From the NCBI RefSeq assembly GCF_900107855.1, contig NZ_FNRJ01000024.1, forward strand, positions 1 through 36,927: DNA of 36,927 nt, read 5' to 3'. The DNA comes from Marinobacterium iners DSM 11526 (GTDB lineage Bacteria > Pseudomonadota > Gammaproteobacteria > Pseudomonadales > Balneatricaceae). Made by a program: the position numbers and the translations under genes. Positions 23,898-32,556 of the stretch are shown here, piece after piece. The notes below the pieces were generated by a model. The model made no database searches. It was not told the origin of the DNA and saw only the letters and a list, made by a program, of their open reading frames with translations. How positions within the stretch are numbered: position 1 is the stretch's first letter; the number at the start of each line of letters is the position of its first letter.

Positions 23898-24638
23898 ATG
23901 CCATCGCAGATGACACCTGACTGGAGCCCATCCTCCCAGGTATTACAGGTACTCGAACAGCTGGGGACTCACAGTTTTTACGATGTCTTTCTTGACTGGC
24001 TGCATGAAGAGTTCGGTACCGAACAATGTATGGTGTTCTACTGTGCAGACGGTCATCAGGTCTCGACTCTGCTGTTCAAGGATTATGCGCGAGAAGCGTC
24101 CGCCAGACAGCTGGCCGAAGCCTATGTGGAAGAACGTCACTACTTGCAGGATCCCAATTTCAGCATCTTGAAAACCATCGCGCCGGGCGAGGTACAGGTG
24201 GTTCGCTTTGACTCCGTCAGCAGTGATATGGGGTTACATTATCGCAAGGCCTTTTTTGAATCGCCGGGTTTTCTGGACAAGTTGGCGATCATCCGGGGAA
24301 CTGAAGCCGGCAACTATTATGTCAACCTTTACCGCCGCAGTTCTCGTTTCGACAGCCGTTTTGATGACCATGACTTTACTCGTCGAGTAGGCGCATTGAT
24401 CAGCGTACTGATCTACAAGCACTTTGCGCTGAATGAACGCTTGAGGCTTGAAGGACCACTGGCATTTCTGTCAGAACGTGAACAGCAGGTGTGTCGTGCG
24501 GTCCTGCGCGGAAAGAAAAACGAAGCAATTGCCGCCGAGCTGGATATTGCCGCCAGCAGCGTAATCACCTATCGCAAACGTGCCTACGAAAAGCTGGGTA
24601 TTACCAGCCGAGCCCAGCTGTTTGCGCTCTGCACCTGA
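23898..24638 (+). CDS. LuxR-family transcriptional regulator
   Basis: This 246-residue protein has a C-terminal LuxR/GerE helix-turn-helix (about 188-246). It shows LSEREQQVCRAVLRGKKNEAIA, then LDIAASSVITYRKRAYEKLGI. The N-terminal 180 residues form a PAS/GAF-like or autoinducer-domain-like region that I cannot place in a named family. No receiver domain or aspartate pocket is seen, so it is not a standard response regulator. AGGA precedes the ATG, with a second ATG four codons in. It stands directly after the hpa genes but has no palindrome of the HpaR kind. A role in aromatic sensing is possible but only from proximity. Confidence 0.82.
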   Translation: MPSQMTPDWSPSSQVLQVLEQLGTHSFYDVFLDWLHEEFGTEQCMVFYCADGHQVSTLLFKDYAREASARQLAEAYVEERHYLQDPNFSILKTIAPGEVQVVRFDSVSSDMGLHYRKAFFESPGFLDKLAIIRGTEAGNYYVNLYRRSSRFDSRFDDHDFTRRVGALISVLIYKHFALNERLRLEGPLAFLSEREQQVCRAVLRGKKNEAIAAELDIAASSVITYRKRAYEKLGITSRAQLFALCT

Positions 24639-24734
24639 GCCAGCCGGCGTCAGTTCTCTTCTTGTAAACGTGCCGTTTCAGACTTTCTGCTAACATACAC
24701 GCTTTGCCCACCGACTACGCAAGGGATGCATATT

Positions 24735-25613
24735 TTGTCCACCCATCAGAAAGCCGATCTGTTACTGCTGCTCACCACCATTCTTGCTGCGGCTGGCTGG
24801 ATTTTCTCGCGTGAGGCCGTACAGGGGCTTGCCCCGCTGCTGTTCATGGCATTGCGATTTATCAGCGCAGGTCTGATCCTGGCAGCTGTTGGCTGGTCGG
24901 CCATGCGCCTGTTTACCCGGCTGCAATGGAAAAGTGCCTGTCTGGTGGGAGTCTTTTTTGGTACGGCACTGAGCTTCTGGATAGTGGCTCTGGAGATGAC
25001 CAATCATGTGGGGGTCGGTGCCTTTTTGACCGGGCTTGGGGTCGTACTGGTGCCCTTGATCAGCCTGCTGTTCGGTGATCGTTCCGGGCCCTATGTTTTC
25101 CTGTCACTGCCTTTGGTCATCGCGGGCCTTGCCTGCCTGTCTCTGGACAGTGAGTTTCACCTTGGTCTGGCAGAAGTGCTGTTTCTGTTGTCTGCCCTGT
25201 TTTTTTCGTTCACGTTTATTCTCAACAGCCGCGCCGCCACACGCATGCCGGTACTTCCGCTGACCGCAGTACAACTGCTGGTCACCGGCCTGATCAGCGC
25301 GGTGGCATCACTGTTTCTGGAAGAATGGCACTTTGAACAGTCTGTCAGCATTTGGGGCTGGCTGATCGCAAGCACACTCATTGCAACCAGCCTGCGTTTT
25401 CTGGTGCAAACCCATGCTCAAAGCCTGGCACCTCCCAGTCATACGGCCATCATCATGACGCTGGAACCTGTCTGGACAGCTCTGCTGGCCATGCTTTGGC
25501 TCGGCGAATCCATGACCGCTCTTCAGCTCAGTGGCTGCGCCCTCATCTTTACTGCGATGCTGGTCAATCGCTGGCCGGCTCTGCGCAGCTGGGTCCGTTC
25601 ACTTCAGACATAG
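24735..25613 (+). CDS. EamA/DMT-superfamily membrane transporter
   Basis: This roughly 292-residue protein has ten predicted membrane helices in two EamA repeats. The first includes AAGWIFSREAVQGLAPLLFMALRFISAG, and the second ends with HTAIIMTLEPVWTALLAMLWLGE. Proteins of this kind export amino acids, nucleosides or other metabolites; no substrate can be inferred. The AAGGG ribosome site at 24721 sits directly against the ATG at 24726, too close to work. The TTG at 24735, 9 nt away and in frame, is the better start. It is co-directional with the luxR gene and the DHH gene, without obvious coupling. Confidence 0.85.
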   Translation: MSTHQKADLLLLLTTILAAAGWIFSREAVQGLAPLLFMALRFISAGLILAAVGWSAMRLFTRLQWKSACLVGVFFGTALSFWIVALEMTNHVGVGAFLTGLGVVLVPLISLLFGDRSGPYVFLSLPLVIAGLACLSLDSEFHLGLAEVLFLLSALFFSFTFILNSRAATRMPVLPLTAVQLLVTGLISAVASLFLEEWHFEQSVSIWGWLIASTLIATSLRFLVQTHAQSLAPPSHTAIIMTLEPVWTALLAMLWLGESMTALQLSGCALIFTAMLVNRWPALRSWVRSLQT

Positions 25614-25730
25614 TCGCTACAGGTCAACAAGCACGCTTTTTCCTGCCCTACAAAGCGGTTCAGGCTTCAGCCACCCGTACGGCTGTGTTACTTTCCAGAT
25701 ACGGTCAATTAATTCTGGGAGCTGTTGCTG

Positions 25731-26660
25731 ATGTCCGCTGAAAAATTTCGCCTCGTTACCCGCAGTGATTTCGACGGTCTTGTCTGTGCCGTGCTGCTTA
25801 AGCACCTGGACCTGATCGACGATATCAAGTTCGTTCACCCCAAGGATATGCAGGATGGCAAGGTGGATATCACAGATCGTGACATTACCACCAACCTGCC
25901 CTATGTGAAGGGCGTCAACCTGGCCTTTGACCACCATCTGTCGGAAACAATTCGCAACGAGAAGGTGGACAATCACATCATCGACCCTGACGCACCTTCA
26001 GCTGCGCGCGTGGTATGGAAATACTACGGTGGTCATGACGCCTTCCCCGTTGAGTGGGACGAAATGATGGACGCTGTGGACAAGGGCGACTCGGCCCAGT
26101 TCACTCAGGATGAGGTGCTTAACGCAGAAGGATGGGTGCTGCTCAACTTCCTGATGGACGCCCGTACCGGCCTTGGGCGCTTCCGCGAGTTCCGCATCTC
26201 CAACTATGCCCTGATGATGGATCTGATCGACTACTGCAAGAACCACAGTATTGAGGAGATCCTTGACCTGCCGGACGTGAAGGAACGGGTTGAGCTGTAC
26301 TTTGAGCAAGAAGCGAAATTCAAGGAGCAGATTCAGCGCTGCGCTACCGTACATGACAATCTTGTGGTACTTGATCTGCGACACGAAGAGCAGATCTGGG
26401 CGGGCAACCGTTTCATGATTTACGCCTTGTATCCGCAGTGCAATATTTCCATCCATGTGCTGTGGGGTCTCAAGCAGCAGAACACCGTGTTTGCCACCGG
26501 CAAGTCCATTTTTGATCGCAGTTCAAACACCAATGTGGGCGAGCTGATGCTGCAATATGGCGGTGGTGGTCATCATGCAGCCGGTACCTGTCAGGTCGAG
26601 AATGACCGCGCCGAATCGGTCCTGAATGAACTGGTCACTCGCATCAACGCTGACGGCTAA
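25731..26660 (+). CDS. DHH/DHHA1-family phosphoesterase-like protein
   Basis: This 309-residue cytoplasmic protein shows the DHH-family landmarks. TRSDFDGLVCAVLLK near the N-terminus is the first metal-binding motif. NLAFDHHLSET is the DHH motif. GGGGHHAAGTCQV near the C-terminus is the DHHA1 substrate-binding glycine loop. Members hydrolyse phosphodiesters or pyrophosphates (RecJ, NrnA, exopolyphosphatase); which of these applies is not evident. The ATG at 25731 has GGGAG 9 nt upstream, favoured over an in-frame TTG at 25725. The gene stands alone, with a 117-nt upstream gap. Confidence 0.85.
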   Translation: MSAEKFRLVTRSDFDGLVCAVLLKHLDLIDDIKFVHPKDMQDGKVDITDRDITTNLPYVKGVNLAFDHHLSETIRNEKVDNHIIDPDAPSAARVVWKYYGGHDAFPVEWDEMMDAVDKGDSAQFTQDEVLNAEGWVLLNFLMDARTGLGRFREFRISNYALMMDLIDYCKNHSIEEILDLPDVKERVELYFEQEAKFKEQIQRCATVHDNLVVLDLRHEEQIWAGNRFMIYALYPQCNISIHVLWGLKQQNTVFATGKSIFDRSSNTNVGELMLQYGGGGHHAAGTCQVENDRAESVLNELVTRINADG

Positions 26661-26746
26661 GCCTGATCAGACAGCGCCGTCAGATTCTCCCTCTGCCGGC
26701 GTTGTGCTAATCTGAGCCTGCGTCAAGCTATGAACGGAGGCCCTAA

Positions 26747-28879
26747 TTGACCCCAGCCCTGCGACTCCTGCTAATTCTTCTTAGCCTTGTATTTACCTCC
26801 CTGGCCTTGGCCGAACCCGTCGATAGAGACCCCGTATCAGACTCGGCGCAGATAAACGATCTCACAGCCGAAACCGATGCAGAAGCCTCCCTGTCCCTGC
26901 CACGTCGACTGGCCCAGCTGAGCAGCAGTATCGCGCACGATGTCGGAGAGCAGATCGTAAACCTGGCCTCAACAGCTCGGAACCTGCTGTCTGGAGATCT
27001 GACCGATCCCGGTTTCGACTCTACCGCCTTTACCGATGCAGCCCTTAACCTGGGCATGGTAGTACTCTCCACTCTGATAGTGTTCTTTTTACTCAAGCGG
27101 GTTTCGCGTCCTCTGTTCACAGTATTCAGCCGTTGGACTGAAGCGGGTGAAAGGCCCACACCCGTTCTGCGACTGGTATTTTGTGTCGCCCTTGCAACGG
27201 TACTGGATCTGCTGCTAGTGGTATTGGCCTATGTCAGCGGCAGCCTTATCGGTACATTCCTGATTGGTGAAAGCGGTGAGCTGACCACTCGAGCCTCCCT
27301 GTTTTTGAACGCGTTTCTGATCATCGAAGGCCTGAAAGCGGGTATTCGCATGCTGCTTCAATCCGAACATCAGGGACTGCGCTTGCTCGCCATTGACGCC
27401 AACGAAGCGCGCTTCTGGAACCGCTGGATCGGCAAGCTGATCAGCCTGGTGGGCTACGGCCTGATGACACTGGTACCGTTGATCAACCTGTACCTGTCCA
27501 AAACGCTGGGCGAAGCAGTCGGTACCCTGATCACGCTACTGGCATATGCCTATGCAACAACCGTGGTATTAAAGCACCGAAGTCGCCTGCGCATGGTAAT
27601 TGAGTTGCGAGCGAACAGTACGGAAGGTGGTATTGCCCAGGTATTGTTGAAAATGCTGTCGCGCAGTTGGCACTTGCTGGCAATTACCTACTTTTCACTG
27701 GTACTGATACTCACATTCACCCGACCGGAAGATGCACTACCCTTTGTACTGCTGGCAACCATTCAGAGTATTGCTGCCATCGTGGCGGGCCTGCTGCTTT
27801 CAACTCTTCTCGGCCAGACACTGGGCCGTCGACTCACCCTATCCGACGAACTGAAGCACAAACTGCCAATGCTTGAGTCACGCATCAACAGCTATCTGCC
27901 CAATGCACTCTACTTCCTGAGGGCAGTTCTGTTTGTTTTCGTCGCTATGCTGATCCTGGGGGCGTGGGGCGCATTCAATATCAGCGACTGGTTTGTATCG
28001 GATACCGGCCGCATGCTGGTTGGCAAAATCATCGCGATTGCCGTCATTCTCACCGTCGCCTTTGCAGCTTGGGTTATCCTTGCCAGCGTGATTGAGCACA
28101 AGCTGAACCCCGAAACCGGCACTGGTGAGCCCTCGCCCCGCATCAAGACACTGCTGGCCCTGTTCCGCAATGCGGCCGCAATTGCACTGATCACGATGAC
28201 AGGCATGGTGGTGCTGTCGGAGGTCGGTATCAATATTGGTCCGTTGATTGCCGGTGCCGGCGTACTGGGTCTTGCCATCGGTTTTGGCTCTCAAAAACTG
28301 GTTCAGGACATTATCACCGGCATTTTCATCCAGCTGGAAAATGCCATGAATACCGGTGATATCGTGACCGTAGGGGGCATTACCGGGGTGGCCGAACGCC
28401 TCAGCATTCGCTCGGTAGGCATCCGTGATCTTAACGGCACCTACCACCTGATACCCTTCTCCAGCGTTGATACCGTATCAAACTACATGCGCGACTTTGG
28501 TTACCACGTTGGCATCTATGGCATCGCGTACCGCGAGAGCATTGATGAAGCCATCATCCATCTGCAAAACGCGTTTGAAGAACTGGCGGCCGATGAAGAA
28601 AACAAAAACAAGATTCTGGAGCCGATCGAAATTTCCGGCGTGACCGCACTGGCCGACAGTTCAGTCAATATCCGTGTTCGGATCAAAACCACGCCGGGCG
28701 ACCAATTCTCCGTTGGCCGTGCCTATAATCGACTGGTCAAAATCCATTTCGACAACGCCGGCATTGAAATTCCCTTCCCGCATACCACAGTCTTTTTCGG
28801 ACATGAAAAGGATGGTTCAGCACCCGCTGCAAGCCTGCGACTTGAGGCTCCCGGCAATAACCGTGAGGTCAGTGGATGA
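26747..28879 (+). CDS. Large MscS-family mechanosensitive channel
   Basis: This 710-residue protein starts with a signal peptide (hydrophobic core, cleavage near ALA-EP at residue 23). A periplasmic segment of about 75 residues follows, then some ten membrane helices. The C-terminal MscS core begins near residue 495, with pore helix AGAGVLGLAIGFGSQKLVQDI followed by the beta domain (VTVGGITGVAERLSIRSVGIRD). Size and layout recall E. coli YbiO. Such channels release solutes on hypo-osmotic shock. The start is a TTG with GGAGG 6 nt upstream; no nearby ATG fits. Its stop overlaps the start of the SLC13 permease by 4 nt, so the two are translated together. Confidence 0.9.
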   Translation: MTPALRLLLILLSLVFTSLALAEPVDRDPVSDSAQINDLTAETDAEASLSLPRRLAQLSSSIAHDVGEQIVNLASTARNLLSGDLTDPGFDSTAFTDAALNLGMVVLSTLIVFFLLKRVSRPLFTVFSRWTEAGERPTPVLRLVFCVALATVLDLLLVVLAYVSGSLIGTFLIGESGELTTRASLFLNAFLIIEGLKAGIRMLLQSEHQGLRLLAIDANEARFWNRWIGKLISLVGYGLMTLVPLINLYLSKTLGEAVGTLITLLAYAYATTVVLKHRSRLRMVIELRANSTEGGIAQVLLKMLSRSWHLLAITYFSLVLILTFTRPEDALPFVLLATIQSIAAIVAGLLLSTLLGQTLGRRLTLSDELKHKLPMLESRINSYLPNALYFLRAVLFVFVAMLILGAWGAFNISDWFVSDTGRMLVGKIIAIAVILTVAFAAWVILASVIEHKLNPETGTGEPSPRIKTLLALFRNAAAIALITMTGMVVLSEVGINIGPLIAGAGVLGLAIGFGSQKLVQDIITGIFIQLENAMNTGDIVTVGGITGVAERLSIRSVGIRDLNGTYHLIPFSSVDTVSNYMRDFGYHVGIYGIAYRESIDEAIIHLQNAFEELAADEENKNKILEPIEISGVTALADSSVNIRVRIKTTPGDQFSVGRAYNRLVKIHFDNAGIEIPFPHTTVFFGHEKDGSAPAASLRLEAPGNNREVSG

Positions 28880-30732
28880 CACAGGACCAGCTGCTGATCG
28901 TCGGTATCCTGATTGCAACCATGGGAATGTTCATCTGGGGACGCTGGCGGCATGACATGGTGGCTGGCGCTGCACTTCTGGCCTGTGTCCTCACGGGCCT
29001 GATAGAAGCTCAGGATGCATTCACGGGCTTTGCTCACCCAGCCGTCGTGACCGTGGCCTGTGTGCTGGTGCTCAGCCGGGCCCTTCAGGTGTCCGGTGCG
29101 GTGGATATTCTGACCCGTCATGTCTTGCCCAAACAGGCTGGTACCACCCTCAGTCTGGCCGCCCTGACCGGGCTGGGTGCCTTTCTGTCCGGATTCATGA
29201 ACAATGTCGGAGCCATGGCGCTGTTGATGCCTGTAGCCATGCAGCTTTCGGTGCGACTGGACCTTACGCCCGGTCAGGTCCTCATGCCACTGGCGTTCGG
29301 CACCATTCTGGGCGGCATGACCACATTGATCGGCACACCGCCAAACCTGATCGTGTCCGGCTTTCGCAGCGAAAGCATCGGTAGCGGGTTTGGCATGTTT
29401 GACTTCACGGCCGTTGGATTATCCGTCGCCCTGTTCTGCGTTCTGTTTATTGCCGTGCCCGGCTGGCGCCTGGTACCCGCTCGCAAGCAGCCCGGTACTG
29501 AAGGCTTCGATACGGGGGCCTATATCACCGAGGCACGTGTGCCGGAAGACAGCAAACTGGCTGGCCTGCACCTGCGCGAGGCCGAAGCCAAACTGGACGA
29601 GGCGGATGCACAGATCATTGGACTGATCCGAAATGAGGTTCGTGTCAACGCTCCGTCCTCCGGTCGTCGCATTCGTGCGAATGACATTCTGGTGATTGAA
29701 GCGGATGTAGAATCCCTTGCGGGTGTCATCAGCGCGTTGGGACTACAGCTTGAAGAGGCCAAGGCCTCATCGGCCGATGATGACACATCCCTCCAGACAG
29801 AAAGCGCCTCAGAGCAGGAAGATAAGGAGACGGATAAAGACAAGGAAAAGGACAAGGAATCTGACAGCAATGGCGATGGCATGATCCTGATGGAACTGGT
29901 GGTCAGAACGGAATCACCGCTGCAAGGACGCTCCGCCCGCGACATTCTGCTGCGCACCCGGTACGGTCTAAACCTGCTGGCCGTATCCCGCGAAGGGTCC
30001 CGCTCCAAGGCTCGCCTGCGTACGCTCAAGCTGAAACCGGGCGACTTACTCTTGATGCAGGGCTCTGAAGAGGCACTGTCCGAATTCGCTGCCGATAACG
30101 GCTGTATTCCGCTGGCCGAGCGCGAGCTGCGCATACCCGATCGCAACAAGGCCCTGGCTGCAACGCTGATCATGCTGATTGCTGTCGCTTGCGCTGCCTT
30201 TTCACTGCTGCCAACAGCCGTTGCCTTTGCCGCTGGCGTACTGGCATCCATGGCGCTGCGCACCCTTCCCCTTCGGTCCGTGTATGACGCCATCGACTGG
30301 CCCGTCATTATTCTGCTCGGAGCGTTGATGCCGGTGGCTGCCGTAATGGAAAGTACCGGTACTGCCACGCTGATTGCCGACGTGCTGATTCAGCACGTAG
30401 CCCAAGGAAGCGGCCCTGCAGCCCTGGGGCTTATCCTGATCGTCACCATGCTCATTTCAAGTGTCGTCAACAACGCGGCCACTGCAGCGGCCATGTGTCC
30501 CATCGCACTGGGTACCGCCGCGTCGCTGGGTGTAAACGCGGATGCCCTGTTGATGGCAGTAGCCATTGGAGCGTCCTGTGCGTTCCTGACACCTATCGGC
30601 CACCAGAACAATACTCTGATCCTCGGGCCGGGTGGTTTTCGATTTGGCGACTACTGGCGCCTTGGGCTGCCTGTGTCGCTGCTGGTTTGTGCAATCAGCA
30701 TCCCGCTGCTTCTGCTGGTTTGGCCGTTGTAG
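28876..30732 (+). CDS. SLC13/DASS-family permease with two RCK_C (TrkA-C) domains
   Basis: This 618-residue protein has an N-terminal membrane half (about 1-195), two cytoplasmic RCK_C domains (about 215-290 and 335-415), and a C-terminal membrane half. The signature GTPPNLIVSGF in the first half and NNAATAAAMCPIALG in the second are the paired Na+/anion loops of DASS carriers. Between the RCK_C domains lies a highly charged, low-complexity insert (residues about 310-335, Glu/Asp/Lys repeats, for example ETDKDKEKDKESD). It begins within the MscS stop (ATGA). Substrate may be sulfate or a carboxylate; it is not determinable here. Coupling with an osmotic channel suggests a joint role in solute balance. 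Confidence 0.88.
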   Translation: MTQDQLLIVGILIATMGMFIWGRWRHDMVAGAALLACVLTGLIEAQDAFTGFAHPAVVTVACVLVLSRALQVSGAVDILTRHVLPKQAGTTLSLAALTGLGAFLSGFMNNVGAMALLMPVAMQLSVRLDLTPGQVLMPLAFGTILGGMTTLIGTPPNLIVSGFRSESIGSGFGMFDFTAVGLSVALFCVLFIAVPGWRLVPARKQPGTEGFDTGAYITEARVPEDSKLAGLHLREAEAKLDEADAQIIGLIRNEVRVNAPSSGRRIRANDILVIEADVESLAGVISALGLQLEEAKASSADDDTSLQTESASEQEDKETDKDKEKDKESDSNGDGMILMELVVRTESPLQGRSARDILLRTRYGLNLLAVSREGSRSKARLRTLKLKPGDLLLMQGSEEALSEFAADNGCIPLAERELRIPDRNKALAATLIMLIAVACAAFSLLPTAVAFAAGVLASMALRTLPLRSVYDAIDWPVIILLGALMPVAAVMESTGTATLIADVLIQHVAQGSGPAALGLILIVTMLISSVVNNAATAAAMCPIALGTAASLGVNADALLMAVAIGASCAFLTPIGHQNNTLILGPGGFRFGDYWRLGLPVSLLVCAISIPLLLLVWPL

Positions 30733-30806
30733 TGTTTATCCTTGCTAAGCCTGTTTCATAATCGGATACTTCGTTTTTTTACTCTATGCCGTACGAGGTG
30801 TTTGCG

Positions 30807-31304
30807 TTGACACAGATTGCCGACAATACAGTGGTTCAGTTTTTCTACACGCTGACCGACTCCGATGACACCCAGATCGAAACCAACCACGGGGCGGACC
30901 CCATTGCGTATCTCCACGGCCATGACGGCATGATTCCAGCCATCGAAGCGGCACTGGAAGGCAAGTCTGCCGGTGATACTCTGCACCTGACACTGGCGCC
31001 GGACCAGGCATACGGTGAACGCCAGGAAGGTCAGGAGCAACGTGTTCCCCTGAAGCACCTGCAAGGACTGCCCAAGGGCGTGCGCAGCTGGAAGGCTGGC
31101 ATGGTCGCCGTTGTGCAGACCGACCAAGGCATGCGCCAGGTAACTGTGATCAAGCCAGGGCTGAAAATGGTGCTGGTCGATACCAACCACCCATTGGCTG
31201 GAAAAACGCTGACTTACGATATAGAAGTGGTCGATGTTCGCGCCGCGACAGACGAAGAGATTGCCCATGGCCATGCCCATGGCATCGGTGGTCATCATCA
31301 CTGA
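30807..31304 (+). CDS. SlyD-like FKBP-type peptidyl-prolyl isomerase
   Basis: This roughly 165-residue protein combines an FKBP domain split by the insert-in-flap chaperone domain with a His-rich tail (HGHAHGIGGHHH) that should bind Ni2+. YLHGHDGMIPAIEAALEGKSAGD and DQAYGERQEGQEQRVPLKHL are SlyD-like. The start is most likely the TTG at 30807, which has GAGGTG 6 nt upstream and gives MTQIADNTVVQFFYTLTD. The ATG at 30786 lacks a ribosome site. It is the first of three prolyl isomerases in a row. Roles in folding and hydrogenase or urease nickel delivery are known for SlyD; the latter is not evident here. Confidence 0.9.
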   Translation: MTQIADNTVVQFFYTLTDSDDTQIETNHGADPIAYLHGHDGMIPAIEAALEGKSAGDTLHLTLAPDQAYGERQEGQEQRVPLKHLQGLPKGVRSWKAGMVAVVQTDQGMRQVTVIKPGLKMVLVDTNHPLAGKTLTYDIEVVDVRAATDEEIAHGHAHGIGGHHH

Positions 31305-31384
31305 TGGTCTGCTCGAACGCGTCCGCCTGAACAGAGGCCCAAACCGTGTTTGAATTCATTACTCAATTGTTACGGAGAAAACCC

Positions 31385-31666
31385 ATGGCACGTGCAAGCG
31401 CTCGTCACATCCTTGTCAGCTCTGAAGCTGAATGTCAGTCCCTGAAAGATCAGATCGCCAATGGCGCCGATTTTGCTGCTCTCGCCAAGGCACACTCGCA
31501 GTGCCCATCCGGCCAGCAGGGCGGAGAGCTTGGCAGCTTCGGCCCGGGCCAGATGGTCAAGGCCTTTGACGAAGTGGTCTTCAGCGCCCCGATCAATGAA
31601 GTACAGGGCCCCGTGAAAACCCAGTTTGGCTACCACCTGCTTGAAGTCACCAGTCGCGAAGACTGA
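31385..31666 (+). CDS. ppiC: Parvulin-type peptidyl-prolyl isomerase
   Basis: This 93-residue cytoplasmic parvulin has the same length as E. coli PpiC and consists of the rotamase domain alone. ARASARHILVSSEAECQSLKDQI, the GGELGSFGPGQMVKAFDEVVF stretch (lid and catalytic region) and KTQFGYHLLEV are all typical. The ATG at 31385 has GGAG upstream; a longer in-frame start at 31346 adds residues with no counterpart. It lies 80 nt after the SlyD-like gene and is followed by a clear terminator. Confidence 0.95.
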   Translation: MARASARHILVSSEAECQSLKDQIANGADFAALAKAHSQCPSGQQGGELGSFGPGQMVKAFDEVVFSAPINEVQGPVKTQFGYHLLEVTSRED

Positions 31667-31681
31667 AAATCGTGACATATG

Positions 31682-31716
31682 GGCTCTGGCCGGCTAACGC
31701 TGCGCCAGAGCCTTTT
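31682..31716 (+). terminator. Intrinsic terminator after ppiC
   Basis: GGCTCTGGC (31682-31690) and GCCAGAGCC (31704-31712) form a 9-bp stem followed by TTTT and an AT-rich tail. It begins 16 nt after the ppiC stop. Confidence 0.82.
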
Positions 31717-31761
31717 CATTTATCCACAACATGAACTCCATTGCTCACGACAGGAAGCGCC

Positions 31762-32109
31762 ATGACTGAATGTGAACACCTACAGATCGAGGATATTGTC
31801 GAAGGCAGCGGAACCGAGGTGAAGAAAGGCGGCGCATTGATCACGGCGCACTATCGCGGTTTTCTGGAAGACGGGACCGAATTTGACTCCTCGTATCACA
31901 GGAGGCAGCCCTTTCAAACCGTCCTGAGCCGAAAAAAGGTGATCGCCGCCTGGGTTGAAGGCCTAAAAGGCATGAAAGAAGGCGGTACACGCAAGCTGAC
32001 AGTACCGGCCGAACTCGGATACGGTGAGCGCGGCTTTGGCGACAAAATTCCACCCAATGCCAATCTGGTCTTTGAAATTGAACTGCTGGAGGTGCTGAAT
32101 CGAGAGTAG
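31762..32109 (+). CDS. FKBP-type peptidyl-prolyl isomerase
   Basis: This 115-residue single-domain FKBP is cytoplasmic, with no signal peptide. It contains GALITAHYRGFLEDGTEFDSSY, IAAWVEGLKGMKEGGTRKLTVP and GYGERGFGDKIPPNANLVFEIELLEV, the canonical FKBP12-like strands and active-site residues. AGGAAG precedes the ATG at 31762. It is the third prolyl isomerase in a row but has its own transcript, since a terminator precedes it. It is the last gene before the AT-rich region and is followed by a hairpin at 32282. Confidence 0.93.
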   Translation: MTECEHLQIEDIVEGSGTEVKKGGALITAHYRGFLEDGTEFDSSYHRRQPFQTVLSRKKVIAAWVEGLKGMKEGGTRKLTVPAELGYGERGFGDKIPPNANLVFEIELLEVLNRE

Positions 32110-32281
32110 ACCGGTTTGCTCAAATATTTTTGACAGATCACGCCACTACCCGTACCGGAAGACGCCCAAATCCTCTGCCAACAACTGTGAGAAGCTGCCC
32201 CATAAGTATTTTATTGATAGGGTTGATGACCATAAAGATATCATGGAATGGACTTCATTAGCATTTCTTCAGGAAAGATAA

Positions 32282-32323
32282 CCCACAGCATATAGCCGCA
32301 AATCGGTTTGCTGTGGGCGGTTT
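32282..32323 (+). terminator. Candidate terminator at the edge of the AT-rich region
   Basis: CCCACAGCA (32282-32290) pairs with TGCTGTGGG (32309-32317), with a small inner CCG/CGG stem and TTTT at 32320-32323. It lies 170 nt after the FKBP stop. Base composition drops sharply just beyond it, so it also marks the left border of the likely acquired segment. Confidence 0.6.
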
Positions 32324-32556
32324 TGGCTAAATTTTGTTTAAGTAGGCCATTCTCATAAAACCATAACGTTTTACATCGAAAATTTAACAGAGCATACAAA
32401 AAATAAAATATATTTTATATTATTTTTTTAATATCAGATTAATAATAGTCGATCTAACATCACCAGAATTCAATACCAAAAAGATAGTGCCTGATTAATT
32501 TTTAAAACTATATTTTTATCCGTGCGATACAAAAGTCACATGAATATATTATATTT
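32324..32556. other. AT-rich non-coding stretch
   Basis: No open frame, RNA gene or repeat is recognised here. It is extremely AT-rich around 32390-32440, unlike the DNA to its left. It forms the downstream region of the leftward reductase gene. AT-rich DNA of this kind is often bound by H-NS-type silencers, but this is inference. Confidence 0.5.

Noticed and set aside
32390-32440. Very AT-rich run considered as a replication origin or partition site
   Set aside because: No DnaA boxes, iterons or replication genes are seen; it is better explained as intergenic DNA of the AT-rich island.
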